A stretch of DNA of 64,000 nucleotides from positions 620,001 to 684,000 of the forward strand of contig CAXXIH010000001.1 in assembly GCA_963663365.2 (NCBI GenBank), given 5' to 3'. This DNA is from G963663365 sp963663365 (GTDB taxonomy: Bacteria; Hinthialibacterota; Hinthialibacteria; Hinthialibacterales; G963663365). Positions 43,576 to 51,975 of this stretch are shown one piece after another. Below the pieces are notes generated by a model. It ran no database searches. It saw only the letters and a list, made by a program, of their open reading frames with translations, and was not told the DNA's origin. The position numbers and the translations under genes were made by a program. Position 1 is the stretch's first letter. Each line of letters opens with the position of its first letter.

Positions 43576-44160
43576 TTAGTATTGCACGAGTTGGTACCAG
43601 CTTGGCAATTGCGCTCCGCCCATACGGATGATGCCGCCCAAACTCCTTATTCCATTTGTAGGCTGATAGTAAACCGGAACGGTGGTCAGAAGATTGCCTT
43701 CGTTATAACTATCTCCCATTGTTGGGCCGGGGCTCGCCAAAATCCATGTGTTGTTTGGATATTGAGAAACGTATGTGCCCCCACCTTTGGCAAAATAAGT
43801 GCCGAGTTCGAACATAGGATCCAACTCTGCACCGGTAGCTGCATATTCACCAAACATATTTTTCCCTTTGAAGGGATTTAGAAAAGCATCCGAACTGTTG
43901 ATATAGGCGATAGGAGTCGACAATTGTCTGAAACCGTAATAATCGTTTCCGTCCCAGGCCCAAGAGGTGTAGGAGTTTTCATCGAGGTAGTACATCTCCA
44001 GGGCCGTCTCAATGCTGCGCAAATTTGAAACGACCTTTGCAACCTTGGCCCGGGTTTGTGCGTTCAAAAAGTTCGGCACTGCAATGGCCGCTAAAATTCC
44101 TATAATCGCCACAACAATAAGCAGCTCAATCAACGTAAAAGCAGATATCCGCTTGTTCAT
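43576..44160 (-). CDS. GspG-like pseudopilin 5
   Basis: 194 residues with GAGG 7-8 nt before the ATG. Leader MNKRISA and FTLIELLIVVAIIGILAA; Ala instead of Gly at -1, as in pseudopilin 1. The head contains LSTPIAYI...LNPF, ASPGPTMG and YYQPTNGIRSLGGIIRMG, matching the shared C-terminal motif with conservative changes, then a short extra tail. Unlike the others it is on the minus strand, 174 bp downstream of a sulfatase gene and possibly read from it. Presumed pseudopilus subunit. Confidence 0.88.
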   Translation of the reverse strand: MNKRISAFTLIELLIVVAIIGILAAIAVPNFLNAQTRAKVAKVVSNLRSIETALEMYYLDENSYTSWAWDGNDYYGFRQLSTPIAYINSSDAFLNPFKGKNMFGEYAATGAELDPMFELGTYFAKGGGTYVSQYPNNTWILASPGPTMGDSYNEGNLLTTVPVYYQPTNGIRSLGGIIRMGGAQLPSWYQLVQY

Positions 44161-44334
44161 CTGTTCCTCAGATCAAATAAGATGAAATAATTCTACGATA
44201 TCATCCACTGTCTGTGTAGCGGCATTGAGACAATAGTTTTTTTAATAATTAGGTGATTTTTATTTATCTTCGAAACAAAATTCTATAAATGTCATTTGAA
44301 AAGTGATAAGTGGTCTATTTTTGTGATGTCCTAT

Positions 44335-45816
44335 TTACTCTTGGTGTGGATTGGGCGTTGGGTAACGTGCTCCGGTTTCCTTGCGCCATGCCTTTAGTCT
44401 GTTGTGCAAATTGCGCGTCATTTCCGGGTGATCTTCAGAGACATCGTGTTTTTCACTGATATCCGATTTTAGATTATAAAGTTCGAGTCTACCGTCCTCG
44501 AAAAACTCGATCAGTTTCCAGTCATTAAACCGAATAGCCGAGCCCGGTGAACCGCCTTGATTCCCGTAATGCGGGTAGTGCCAATAGATGGCCTCACGGT
44601 TGGGAGTCCCTTCTTGTTTAAGAAGAGGAACCATGCTGATCCCATCCACATGCTGTTCGGGCTTAAGCGGCAGTCCGGCCATTTCCAGCATCGTCGGATA
44701 AAAATCCGTACTCGTAACCGGCGTACTGCAAACACTTCCTGCTTGAACCTGGCCCGGCCAGCTGATAATCATCGGTTCGCGGATACCGCCTTCATACAGC
44801 CACCCTTTGCCGGCCCGGAGCGGGACATTGCTGGTCGGCGATCCTTCGGATGTGCTTAAACCGCCGTTGTCGGACATAAACACAATCGCCGTATTCTTAT
44901 CCAGCCCCAGTTCTTCTAACTTATTCATAAGTTGACCGAGGCTTTCATCCATGCTTTGAACCATGCCCGCATAAACAGCGTGATCTTGAATCTGACGCGC
45001 TTCCCGCTCACCTTCCGGGATAAATCGAGGACCGCCGTCTGGTGGAAGACTCGATGCCTTTTGCTTGTATTTCTCTTCAAGATTCTTTTTCGATTGGAGC
45101 GGCGTATGCACGGCGTAATGGGACAGGTAGAGCAAAAAAGGATGATCCCCGATGTGATCGAGAAATTGCAGCGATTCGTCCGTGAGACGGTCGGTTAGAT
45201 ACTCGCCTTCCGGTCCGTCTTTCAATTTGGGATTTTTGTAGGGAGAAAAATACCCGCCCGGCGGTGAACCGCGATGATGCCCGCCTTTGTTAGTGTCAAA
45301 CCCTTGATCTTCAGGAAAGAATCCCTCGCTGCCCAAGTGCCACTTTCCCGCAAAAAACGTGCGATACCCCGCCTCCTGGAACGCTTCAGCAATCGTCACC
45401 TCTTCAAGAGGAAGTTTGTCCTCATATTTGGCGGGCAAAAGCGGTTTATTGTGTGTCCAATGTTTGGAAACAGTATCCGGTTGCGGAGCGCCGAACCAAT
45501 CGGTTGTAGCCATCCGCGCCGGATATTTCCCGCTCATGATGCTAGCCCGTGTTGGGCTGCATACCGGGCACGCTGCATAAGCGTCGGTGAAACGCATCCC
45601 TTGAGCGGCCAGACGGTCGATGTTGGGAGTCTCGTAAAATGTACTCCCATAACAGACTGCATCACGCCAGCCCATATCGTCTACAAGAAAGAAAACGAAA
45701 TTTAATTTCTTATCATTGGCAGCCGCGTGAATACGCGGGGTGCACAAGGCTAAGATTCCTGCGCTCGTATTTTGCAGAAATCTTCTGCGAGTAATGAATC
45801 CATTCTCTTGTGCCAT
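44335..45816 (-). CDS. Arylsulfatase A-type family S1 sulfatase, Tat-type leader
   Basis: 493 residues from the ATG at 45816; GGAG lies 10 nt upstream and a GTG at 45831 would add five residues. Leader ITRRRFLQNTSAG is twin-arginine-like. FFLVDDMGWRD holds the metal Asp pair (46-47); VCSPTRASIMSGKYPAR carries Cys86 in C-x-P-x-R for formylglycine conversion. GKWHLG, MSDNGG and RAGKGWLYEGGIREPMI complete the family pattern. Second sulfatase in the window and not closely similar to the first, so probably a different sulfate ester. Confidence 0.93.
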   Translation of the reverse strand: MAQENGFITRRRFLQNTSAGILALCTPRIHAAANDKKLNFVFFLVDDMGWRDAVCYGSTFYETPNIDRLAAQGMRFTDAYAACPVCSPTRASIMSGKYPARMATTDWFGAPQPDTVSKHWTHNKPLLPAKYEDKLPLEEVTIAEAFQEAGYRTFFAGKWHLGSEGFFPEDQGFDTNKGGHHRGSPPGGYFSPYKNPKLKDGPEGEYLTDRLTDESLQFLDHIGDHPFLLYLSHYAVHTPLQSKKNLEEKYKQKASSLPPDGGPRFIPEGEREARQIQDHAVYAGMVQSMDESLGQLMNKLEELGLDKNTAIVFMSDNGGLSTSEGSPTSNVPLRAGKGWLYEGGIREPMIISWPGQVQAGSVCSTPVTSTDFYPTMLEMAGLPLKPEQHVDGISMVPLLKQEGTPNREAIYWHYPHYGNQGGSPGSAIRFNDWKLIEFFEDGRLELYNLKSDISEKHDVSEDHPEMTRNLHNRLKAWRKETGARYPTPNPHQE

Positions 45817-45907
45817 TGATTTCGGCTCCACGGCTTGTTGTGGACCGATTCTGTATCAAAATCCGGTATGGCTCAAGGTACAAAATCCGCCGTCACGGTT
45901 TTGCACC

Positions 45908-47065
45908 TCATGCGGGAATGTATGTATCCAAAGCACCTTCCATTTTGACCGGCATAATATCGATCAAATCATAATCCGTTGAACCCATACCGTTTTTGAC
46001 ACATTCGCGGATCACCAGATACGGATCTTTATAGGGGCCTTGAACCTGCTGGAAGGGATGCCCGGCATTCGGTTGATGTTCCATTGCCAAAGGCAGATTC
46101 TCAGGCATGACCTTAAGTTTGGCGACTTCATCCAACACGGCCTGTTCGATAGCCAAAATATTGTTTGATCCGAACACGCCTAAATCCGGAAGAATCGATA
46201 ATCCCGTAAACCCGAAGCAGTCACAAACGGGTGTCATCTGTGTGGCAATATTCAGGAATACTTGTTTGTCCGGATCGAATGTCGAAAGGGCAATCTCTAC
46301 AGCAATGGCACATGCTTCTTGGAAAACATGGAAATTCTCCGGATGGATTTCCAAACAACCATCAGGCGCGACTTCCAAACACCGTTTACATTGGTTGCAG
46401 TTGTCGAAGTGAATATGTACTTCTTCCGGATCGTTCGTGTCTTCAACCAGAGCGCCAAAGGGGCAACTGGCAAGTATCTTCTTTCGGGTGGCGGCATCGG
46501 GACATTTTTCTTTGTGCCAATAGGGACGAAAGTGCATCGTGTCGTGAATCAATCCCCGTGTTTCTTGCGCGAATGCGCCCAAGGCCAAGTTCTTGATACA
46601 TCCGCCGAAGCCGCAGCTGGGGTGGCCTTTGACATGCGCAAGATCGATTAAAAAAGTCGCGTCGTGGATAAAACCACCGAGCCCCCAGCGTTGGATATTC
46701 TTGAATGGGCGGTCATACCAATAGATATATTTTTCATTCGGCCCGATGACAGAAACAATATCGCAGCCCAATGTCTCTTTTGTATACCCGCGTGTATAGG
46801 ATGTCTGCACACCGCCGGGCAGATCGCAAACAAAGGGCTTGCCTCCCCCTTCTTTAACGGCATTCACAACTTTACGTACAAAAACGGGATGCACTGTGGA
46901 ATAACCGATATTCCCCCCGATATGCATTTTGATTGCGACGGTCTCGCCCTTTACACGGTCACGGATGTGCAATTCATCAAGTATCTTATCCAGTTTGGCC
47001 GGTAAGGTTTCCTCTGCCGCCAGTCGCGCTTGGCGTGCACTTCCAAAGTAAACAGGTGCTGACAT
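45908..47065 (-). CDS. DUF362 iron-sulfur protein
   Basis: 385 residues, AAGGAG 11 nt before ATG. The N-terminal DUF362 domain includes VAIKMHIGGNIGYSTVHPVFVRKVV, LIDLAHVKGHPSCGFGGCIKNLALG and TRGLIHDTMH. A ferredoxin-like insertion FDNCNQCKRCLEVAPDGC (near residues 220-240) gives one C-x2-C-x2-C-x6-C cluster site, slightly longer than usual in the last spacing. No signal peptide, so cytoplasmic. Electron-transfer or metalloprotein role unknown. Divergent from the pectate lyase gene by 111 bp. Confidence 0.88.
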   Translation of the reverse strand: MSAPVYFGSARQARLAAEETLPAKLDKILDELHIRDRVKGETVAIKMHIGGNIGYSTVHPVFVRKVVNAVKEGGGKPFVCDLPGGVQTSYTRGYTKETLGCDIVSVIGPNEKYIYWYDRPFKNIQRWGLGGFIHDATFLIDLAHVKGHPSCGFGGCIKNLALGAFAQETRGLIHDTMHFRPYWHKEKCPDAATRKKILASCPFGALVEDTNDPEEVHIHFDNCNQCKRCLEVAPDGCLEIHPENFHVFQEACAIAVEIALSTFDPDKQVFLNIATQMTPVCDCFGFTGLSILPDLGVFGSNNILAIEQAVLDEVAKLKVMPENLPLAMEHQPNAGHPFQQVQGPYKDPYLVIRECVKNGMGSTDYDLIDIMPVKMEGALDTYIPA

Positions 47066-47176
47066 TCGTCTTCAATCTCCTTGCGATAATAACGGCGGCC
47101 AGTATAACGCTTTATGGAATGAGAATCTTAGGTTGGCATGTCATAATACAGGTAATTTGAGTTTCGAGGTGCAAAG

Positions 47177-48535
47177 ATGCGGACTATCTCATATAGAATA
47201 TTATTATATGTGGTTCTCGTAGGTTTCGGCCTGATATCTGAAAATGCAGCGTCGGCTTCATTTCAAAAGAACAGATTGCCCGCATTCCCCGGTGCCGAGG
47301 GATATGGAGCTTATGCTGACGGCGGGCGGGGCGGGCAAGTGTTGTTTGTTACCAATCTTGAGGATTATTTGCCCGGCAAAGAAGATCGTATTCCCGGCAG
47401 TCTGCGTGCCGTTTGTCAGTCCAAAGGGCCAAGAATTATTGTCTTTCGTGTATCGGGAATCATTCCTCTTAAGGCGACGCTTAAAATCGAGGAGCCTTAT
47501 ATCACCATCGCCGGACAAACCGCTCCCGGCAATGGTATCTGTTTGAAGAATTACGGCTGTGTTATCACAACACACGATGTTGTGATCCGCTATATCCGGA
47601 TACGGCCTGGTGATACAGCAAAAAAGGAACTTGATGCCATCACGACCGCGACGCCTTCCTGCAATGTAATTATTGACCACTGTTCCACCAGCTGGGCGAC
47701 GGATGAAGTCCTTTCGGTCAGCGGGGCTGGCCAAGACAACATCACAGTGCAGTGGTGTATCATTAGTGAGGCCTTGGATCAGAGCTATCATAAAAAAGGG
47801 GCGCATGGGTATGGCTCTCTAATTCGCACCGATGGGCATGTCTCCTTTCACCACAATTTATACGCGCACAACCGCACACGTTGCCCGCGGCCGGGAACCT
47901 ATGGTAATGAAAATCCTGGAATTCGCTTCGACTTTAGAAATAATGTTATTTATGATTGGATTGATATCGCAGGATACACAGCTGCCGATCCGGTTACGAT
48001 GAATTATATAGGCAACTATGCCAAACCGGGTTTGTCATCAGCGAAAAACCGCGAATATATGTTAGGCATCAATGATTCGGACCGGGCAAAAGTCTTCTCA
48101 TCCGGCAATGTTGTCGATGGCGTGGACAATCCAAGCAATGATCCCTGGCTGGTTATCAAAGGTGTACGTGAACTCAACAAACTCGAAAGACCCATACCTG
48201 CGGGAATCGTTACAACACACCCGGCCGAGGAAGCCAAGCGCCTGGTTCTGGAAGGCGCGGGGGCCAGTTTGCCATGCCGGGATGCAGCCGACCATCGCGT
48301 TGTTGAAGAAGTCAAAGCCGGAACCGGTCACGTTATCAATTCCCAAGAAGATGTCGGCGGCTGGCCGCAATACAATTCCGCAGAACCTCCGAAGGATAGT
48401 GACCTTGATGGTATGCCGGATAACTGGGAAAAATCGCAGAAATTAAATCCGCATGATCCTTCCGATGCGGTTGCGGACTCCAATGGCGATGGCTATTCCA
48501 ATATCGAGAATTATCTAAATAGTCTGTGTCTATAA
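47177..48535 (+). CDS. Secreted pectate lyase (PL1-like right-handed beta-helix)
   Basis: 452 residues; GAGGTG 6 nt before ATG; Sec signal RILLYVVLVGFGLISENAASA. Starts LPAFPGAEGYGAYADGGRGGQVLFVTNL, typical of PL1-type polysaccharide lyases, followed by beta-helix rungs (IIVFRVSGIIPL, VVIRYIRIRPGD, NVIIDHCSTSWATDEVLSV) and the later conserved FHHNLYAHNRTRCPR. The C-terminus has Ca-binding type-3-like repeats (DSDLDGMPDNWE, DSNGDGYSNIE). Cleaves polygalacturonate by beta-elimination outside the cell. Monocistronic. Confidence 0.9.
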   Translation: MRTISYRILLYVVLVGFGLISENAASASFQKNRLPAFPGAEGYGAYADGGRGGQVLFVTNLEDYLPGKEDRIPGSLRAVCQSKGPRIIVFRVSGIIPLKATLKIEEPYITIAGQTAPGNGICLKNYGCVITTHDVVIRYIRIRPGDTAKKELDAITTATPSCNVIIDHCSTSWATDEVLSVSGAGQDNITVQWCIISEALDQSYHKKGAHGYGSLIRTDGHVSFHHNLYAHNRTRCPRPGTYGNENPGIRFDFRNNVIYDWIDIAGYTAADPVTMNYIGNYAKPGLSSAKNREYMLGINDSDRAKVFSSGNVVDGVDNPSNDPWLVIKGVRELNKLERPIPAGIVTTHPAEEAKRLVLEGAGASLPCRDAADHRVVEEVKAGTGHVINSQEDVGGWPQYNSAEPPKDSDLDGMPDNWEKSQKLNPHDPSDAVADSNGDGYSNIENYLNSLCL

Positions 48536-48802
48536 ATTGATGGTCCTAAGACAATTACCGGAGTGATTTTATCCGGATTACTGTAGGTGAGTCGTATTCC
48601 GTTCTGTTCTGTCGAAGGCGGGGTTTTATTGTTTTCGGCTTGCTACGGATTGACAGAGTGCTGTTAAAAATTGTTTGCATGTGCCTGGTTCCAATTGAGT
48701 CATGAATCCCACCGAAAATCCGAACATATATCTTGATTTCTGCTAAGATGTCCGCGTCAGTACTATAGTATCGATTCACAAGAGACGCAGGGAATGCAAA
48801 AC

Positions 48803-50536
48803 ATGATTATATCCGAAACCGGGCATGCAAAAGCCGTATGGGCTTCATTGATGATCGCTTTCTTATGTCTGCAAAGTACCGCTGCTTTAACCGCCGAAAA
48901 TATAGGTGCTCGTTTGGCCGTGCCCTCACCGGAACAACTTATCTGGCAGGATTATGAAATCGGCATGTTCATTCATTTTTCGATGAACACCTGGCAGGAC
49001 CAAGAATATGATGATCTGGGCGTGCCGCTTTCCGAATTCAATCCTGACCGCCTGGATACGGACCAGTGGGCTCAGACTGCGGTTGATATGGGCGCCAAAT
49101 ATGTCGTTTTTGTTGCCAAGCATGTCGGCGGTTTCTGTATGTGGCCCACAAAGACAACGGATTACGCGGTTCAAAACACACCATGGCGAAACGGAAAAGG
49201 CGATGTTCTCGCTGATTTATCGGATTCCTGCCGTAAGCATGGGCTTCGCCTTGGTGTTTATCTCAGCCCCGCCGATAGAAAACACGGGGCCACGGTGGGC
49301 GGACGCTGTTCGTCCCCGGATGAGCAGGACCGATATGCCGCACTATACCGGGAACAACTGACAGAAATACTCTCGCAATATGGCGAGATGGTCGAAGTCT
49401 GGTTCGATGGAAGTCTTGTGGTTGAAGTCGGTGATATTTTGGCTCGTTACGCTCCCCGGGCCATGGTCTTCCAAGGCCCGTATGCCACAATCCGCTGGGT
49501 TGGAAACGAATCCGGCTTTGCCCCCTATCCCGCCTGGAATTCGGTCCGGTGTGTGGATGGAGAAAGCGGAATTGCCACCGCCGCCAATGGCGATCCTTTA
49601 GGCGCGATGTGGCTTCCATTGGAATGTGATGCCCGCATGCGCCGTGACTGGTTTTGGTCCGGCAAAAATGCCGACACCCTTAAATCCGTCGACGAGTTGA
49701 TGGAGATGTACTATCTGTCTGTTGGGCGGGGAGCCACATTACTCCTGAATCATACCCCCGATACCACCGGCTTAATTCCCGAGGCCGATGCCAAACGTTC
49801 CCGCGAATTTGGCCTTGAAGTTAAAAGGCGTTTTGGACGCAGCCTTGCCGAAACAAACGGTATCGGCGCTTCTATCGAATTGGAGCTGAATGGAACCAAA
49901 CGCATTGATCATGTTATCACCATGGAAGACACTGCCTTTGGTGAGCGTGTGCTGGAATATGCCATTGAAGGATTGAATGGTGGAACCTGGCAAACGTTGT
50001 GCGAAGGAACCTCAGTCGGACATAAAAGAATCGATGGTTTCAAACCAATCGAAGTCTCAAAAATACGCTTCCGCGCCGTAAAAGCACAAGCCCCGCCCAT
50101 TATTAGAAAACTCGCAGCCTATGACACCGGTGGTGCCTCAATCCCGGAACGGACGAATGTCTCGATTTGGTCGCCCAAAGCCGACCTTGCTCAGGAAATC
50201 ATACTTTGGCAATGGGGTGGACCTTCCGGTGGTGATGCACAGACGGTTTCGCTCGATGTCGGTCAGTATTGCCGGCATGCAGGCCTATACAGACTCGAGT
50301 TCCGGCCAGGTGACAGTTCATCGACCATCCCAAATATCGAATCTCTGGAATTTCTTATCGATGGCCTACCCGCATCCGAGTTTCTCAAACAGGTGAAAGG
50401 CCAGCCCAGTGAGTACCGGGTGAATGTGTCCGGTATTGACCGGCGCATGGATATTCAATTCAATGTTCCGAAGGGCAGTGGCAAAACCGGGCAGGGAAAA
50501 CTCATTTTCCAACTCATACCGCCGGATTCAAAATAG
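48803..50536 (+). CDS. GH29 alpha-L-fucosidase, copy 2, with C-terminal beta domains
   Basis: 577 residues from ATG 48803 (AGGGA 9 nt upstream; ATG 48794 is too close to the ribosome site). Sec signal ASLMIAFLCLQSTAALTA. Barrel: YEIGMFIHFSMNTW, VVFVAKHVGGFCMWP and nucleophile D202 in VEVWFDGS. The usual HHEGF is AKHVGGF here, placing it in the subgroup with one His replaced by Lys, close to plant-type or broader-specificity GH29. The long C-terminus (about 350-577) holds beta domains resembling carbohydrate-binding modules. The other copy at 19111 is shorter and keeps RHHEGF, so the two probably cleave different linkages. Confidence 0.9.
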   Translation: MIISETGHAKAVWASLMIAFLCLQSTAALTAENIGARLAVPSPEQLIWQDYEIGMFIHFSMNTWQDQEYDDLGVPLSEFNPDRLDTDQWAQTAVDMGAKYVVFVAKHVGGFCMWPTKTTDYAVQNTPWRNGKGDVLADLSDSCRKHGLRLGVYLSPADRKHGATVGGRCSSPDEQDRYAALYREQLTEILSQYGEMVEVWFDGSLVVEVGDILARYAPRAMVFQGPYATIRWVGNESGFAPYPAWNSVRCVDGESGIATAANGDPLGAMWLPLECDARMRRDWFWSGKNADTLKSVDELMEMYYLSVGRGATLLLNHTPDTTGLIPEADAKRSREFGLEVKRRFGRSLAETNGIGASIELELNGTKRIDHVITMEDTAFGERVLEYAIEGLNGGTWQTLCEGTSVGHKRIDGFKPIEVSKIRFRAVKAQAPPIIRKLAAYDTGGASIPERTNVSIWSPKADLAQEIILWQWGGPSGGDAQTVSLDVGQYCRHAGLYRLEFRPGDSSSTIPNIESLEFLIDGLPASEFLKQVKGQPSEYRVNVSGIDRRMDIQFNVPKGSGKTGQGKLIFQLIPPDSK

Positions 50537-50633
50537 AAACGTAACTCGCCGGAAATGCTATACTGCAAAATGCGATGTGAAATTAGGATATTGGGATATT
50601 GATCGACTACTTAAACTATAGAAGCAAAATGCT

Positions 50634-50766
50634 AGAAGTGGTTCCAAAACCCCAGACTATGAATGGTCGAGGGAGGGCGAATCTCCTGATGAGCCGCGTT
50701 TTTAGTACCTTTCGAATTGGGTTGCCAGAGTCTTGGTAGCCCTGACGGAGTTTTAAAACCACTTCT
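50634..50766. mobile_element. Small non-coding element with terminal inverted repeats, copy 1
   Basis: AGAAGTGGTTCCAAAAC (50634-50650) is an inverted match of GTTTTAAAACCACTTCT (50750-50766), 15 of 17. The interior contains GGGAGGGCGAATCTCC and GATGAGCCGC, shared with the copy at 57383. About 133 bp and no ORF; MITE-like. No matching transposase was recognised. Confidence 0.6.
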
Positions 50767-50811
50767 AATAAGGCCGGACTATTCCGGTCGATTGCGGGGT
50801 GACACTTTGCG

Positions 50812-51957
50812 ATGAATTCACGAGAACGCTTACTAACAAGTTTGAACCACGAGGAGCCGGACCGGGTTCCTTTGGATCTTGGCGGCAATCAAACCGGCAT
50901 TCATCGTTGCGCCTATCAAAAGGTCCTCGATTTTTATGGCTTCCAAGAAGATATTGTGATTATGGATATCGTCCAGCAATTGGCTGCGCCGAGTGAGAAA
51001 GTCCTAAGTCTATTCGATATCGACACCCGCTATATCCGTCCCGGAATGTTTCTGCCTCCCGCCGAACTCCAACAGGTCAAGCCGGGATTTTGGGGCGTTA
51101 CCGATGGATTCGGCGTAGCCTGGGCCATGCCCGGTGAGCGCCCTGGTGAAGGTCTCTACTGTGATATCGTCGAACATCCCCTCCGCGATTTCAAAATAGA
51201 AGATATTGATGCCTACGATTGGCCGGATGGCAAAGACCCCGCGCCTTTTAAAGGTCTACGGGAGTATGCCAAGGAACTCTACGAAACCACGGATTATGCT
51301 CTGGTCAGCGGCATCACCGGCGTTGTGTTTGAAATCTGCTGGTATATGCGCGGCCTTGAGAATCTCTATATCGATATGATTGAGCGCCCGGCGCTGGTCG
51401 AAAAACTCCTGGACCATACGCTTAAGTATTGGCTGGATTATTTGGATACGTTCCTGGCTGAAGTCGGCGAGTATCTCCAGGTTATTTGTGTCGGCGATGA
51501 TTTGGCCATGCAAAGCGGCCCGCTTTTCTCGCCGCGTATTTACAAAGATCTAGTGAAACCAAGACAAAAAGCCCTCTATACATCCATAAAAGAGAAGACG
51601 CAGGCGAAACTCTGGTACCATTCATGCGGTTCTGTTGTCGAGTTGTTGCCGGAAATCGTCGACAACGGCGTGCAGATTTTGAATCCGGTGCAGATTGCGG
51701 CCAAGGATATGAATCCGGCCACGCTAAAAAAGCAATATGGAGATGTCATCACCTTTTGGGGGGGCGGGATCGATACGCAGGGCGTCTATTCGAATGGAAC
51801 TCCCCAGCAGGTCCGTGATCAAGTCCGGGAGTTGATGGAAGCCTTCAAGCCTGGCGGGGGCTATGTTTTTAATACAGTGCATAACACTCAGGCGGATGTT
51901 CCCGCTGAGAACATCGTTGCCTTGTGGGAGGCCGCCAAGGAGTATGGCAGCTACTAA
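50812..51957 (+). CDS. Uroporphyrinogen decarboxylase-family protein (MtaA-like), copy 2
   Basis: 381 residues. Opens NSRERLLTSLNHEEPDRVPLDLGGNQTG, typical of the URO-D superfamily. Contains VGDDLAMQSGPLFSP and LWYHSCGSVVELLPEIVDNGVQILNPVQ; the HSC pair corresponds to the HxC zinc site of methylcobamide:thiol methyltransferase-type proteins. It resembles, but is clearly distinct from, the copy at 33903 (which has HCC). Begins 45 bp after the inverted-repeat element and is followed 18 bp later by a propeller protein gene, so these two are likely an operon. Cytoplasmic. Confidence 0.82.
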   Translation: MNSRERLLTSLNHEEPDRVPLDLGGNQTGIHRCAYQKVLDFYGFQEDIVIMDIVQQLAAPSEKVLSLFDIDTRYIRPGMFLPPAELQQVKPGFWGVTDGFGVAWAMPGERPGEGLYCDIVEHPLRDFKIEDIDAYDWPDGKDPAPFKGLREYAKELYETTDYALVSGITGVVFEICWYMRGLENLYIDMIERPALVEKLLDHTLKYWLDYLDTFLAEVGEYLQVICVGDDLAMQSGPLFSPRIYKDLVKPRQKALYTSIKEKTQAKLWYHSCGSVVELLPEIVDNGVQILNPVQIAAKDMNPATLKKQYGDVITFWGGGIDTQGVYSNGTPQQVRDQVRELMEAFKPGGGYVFNTVHNTQADVPAENIVALWEAAKEYGSY

Positions 51958-51975
51958 ATCCGGGAGATGGAGATT

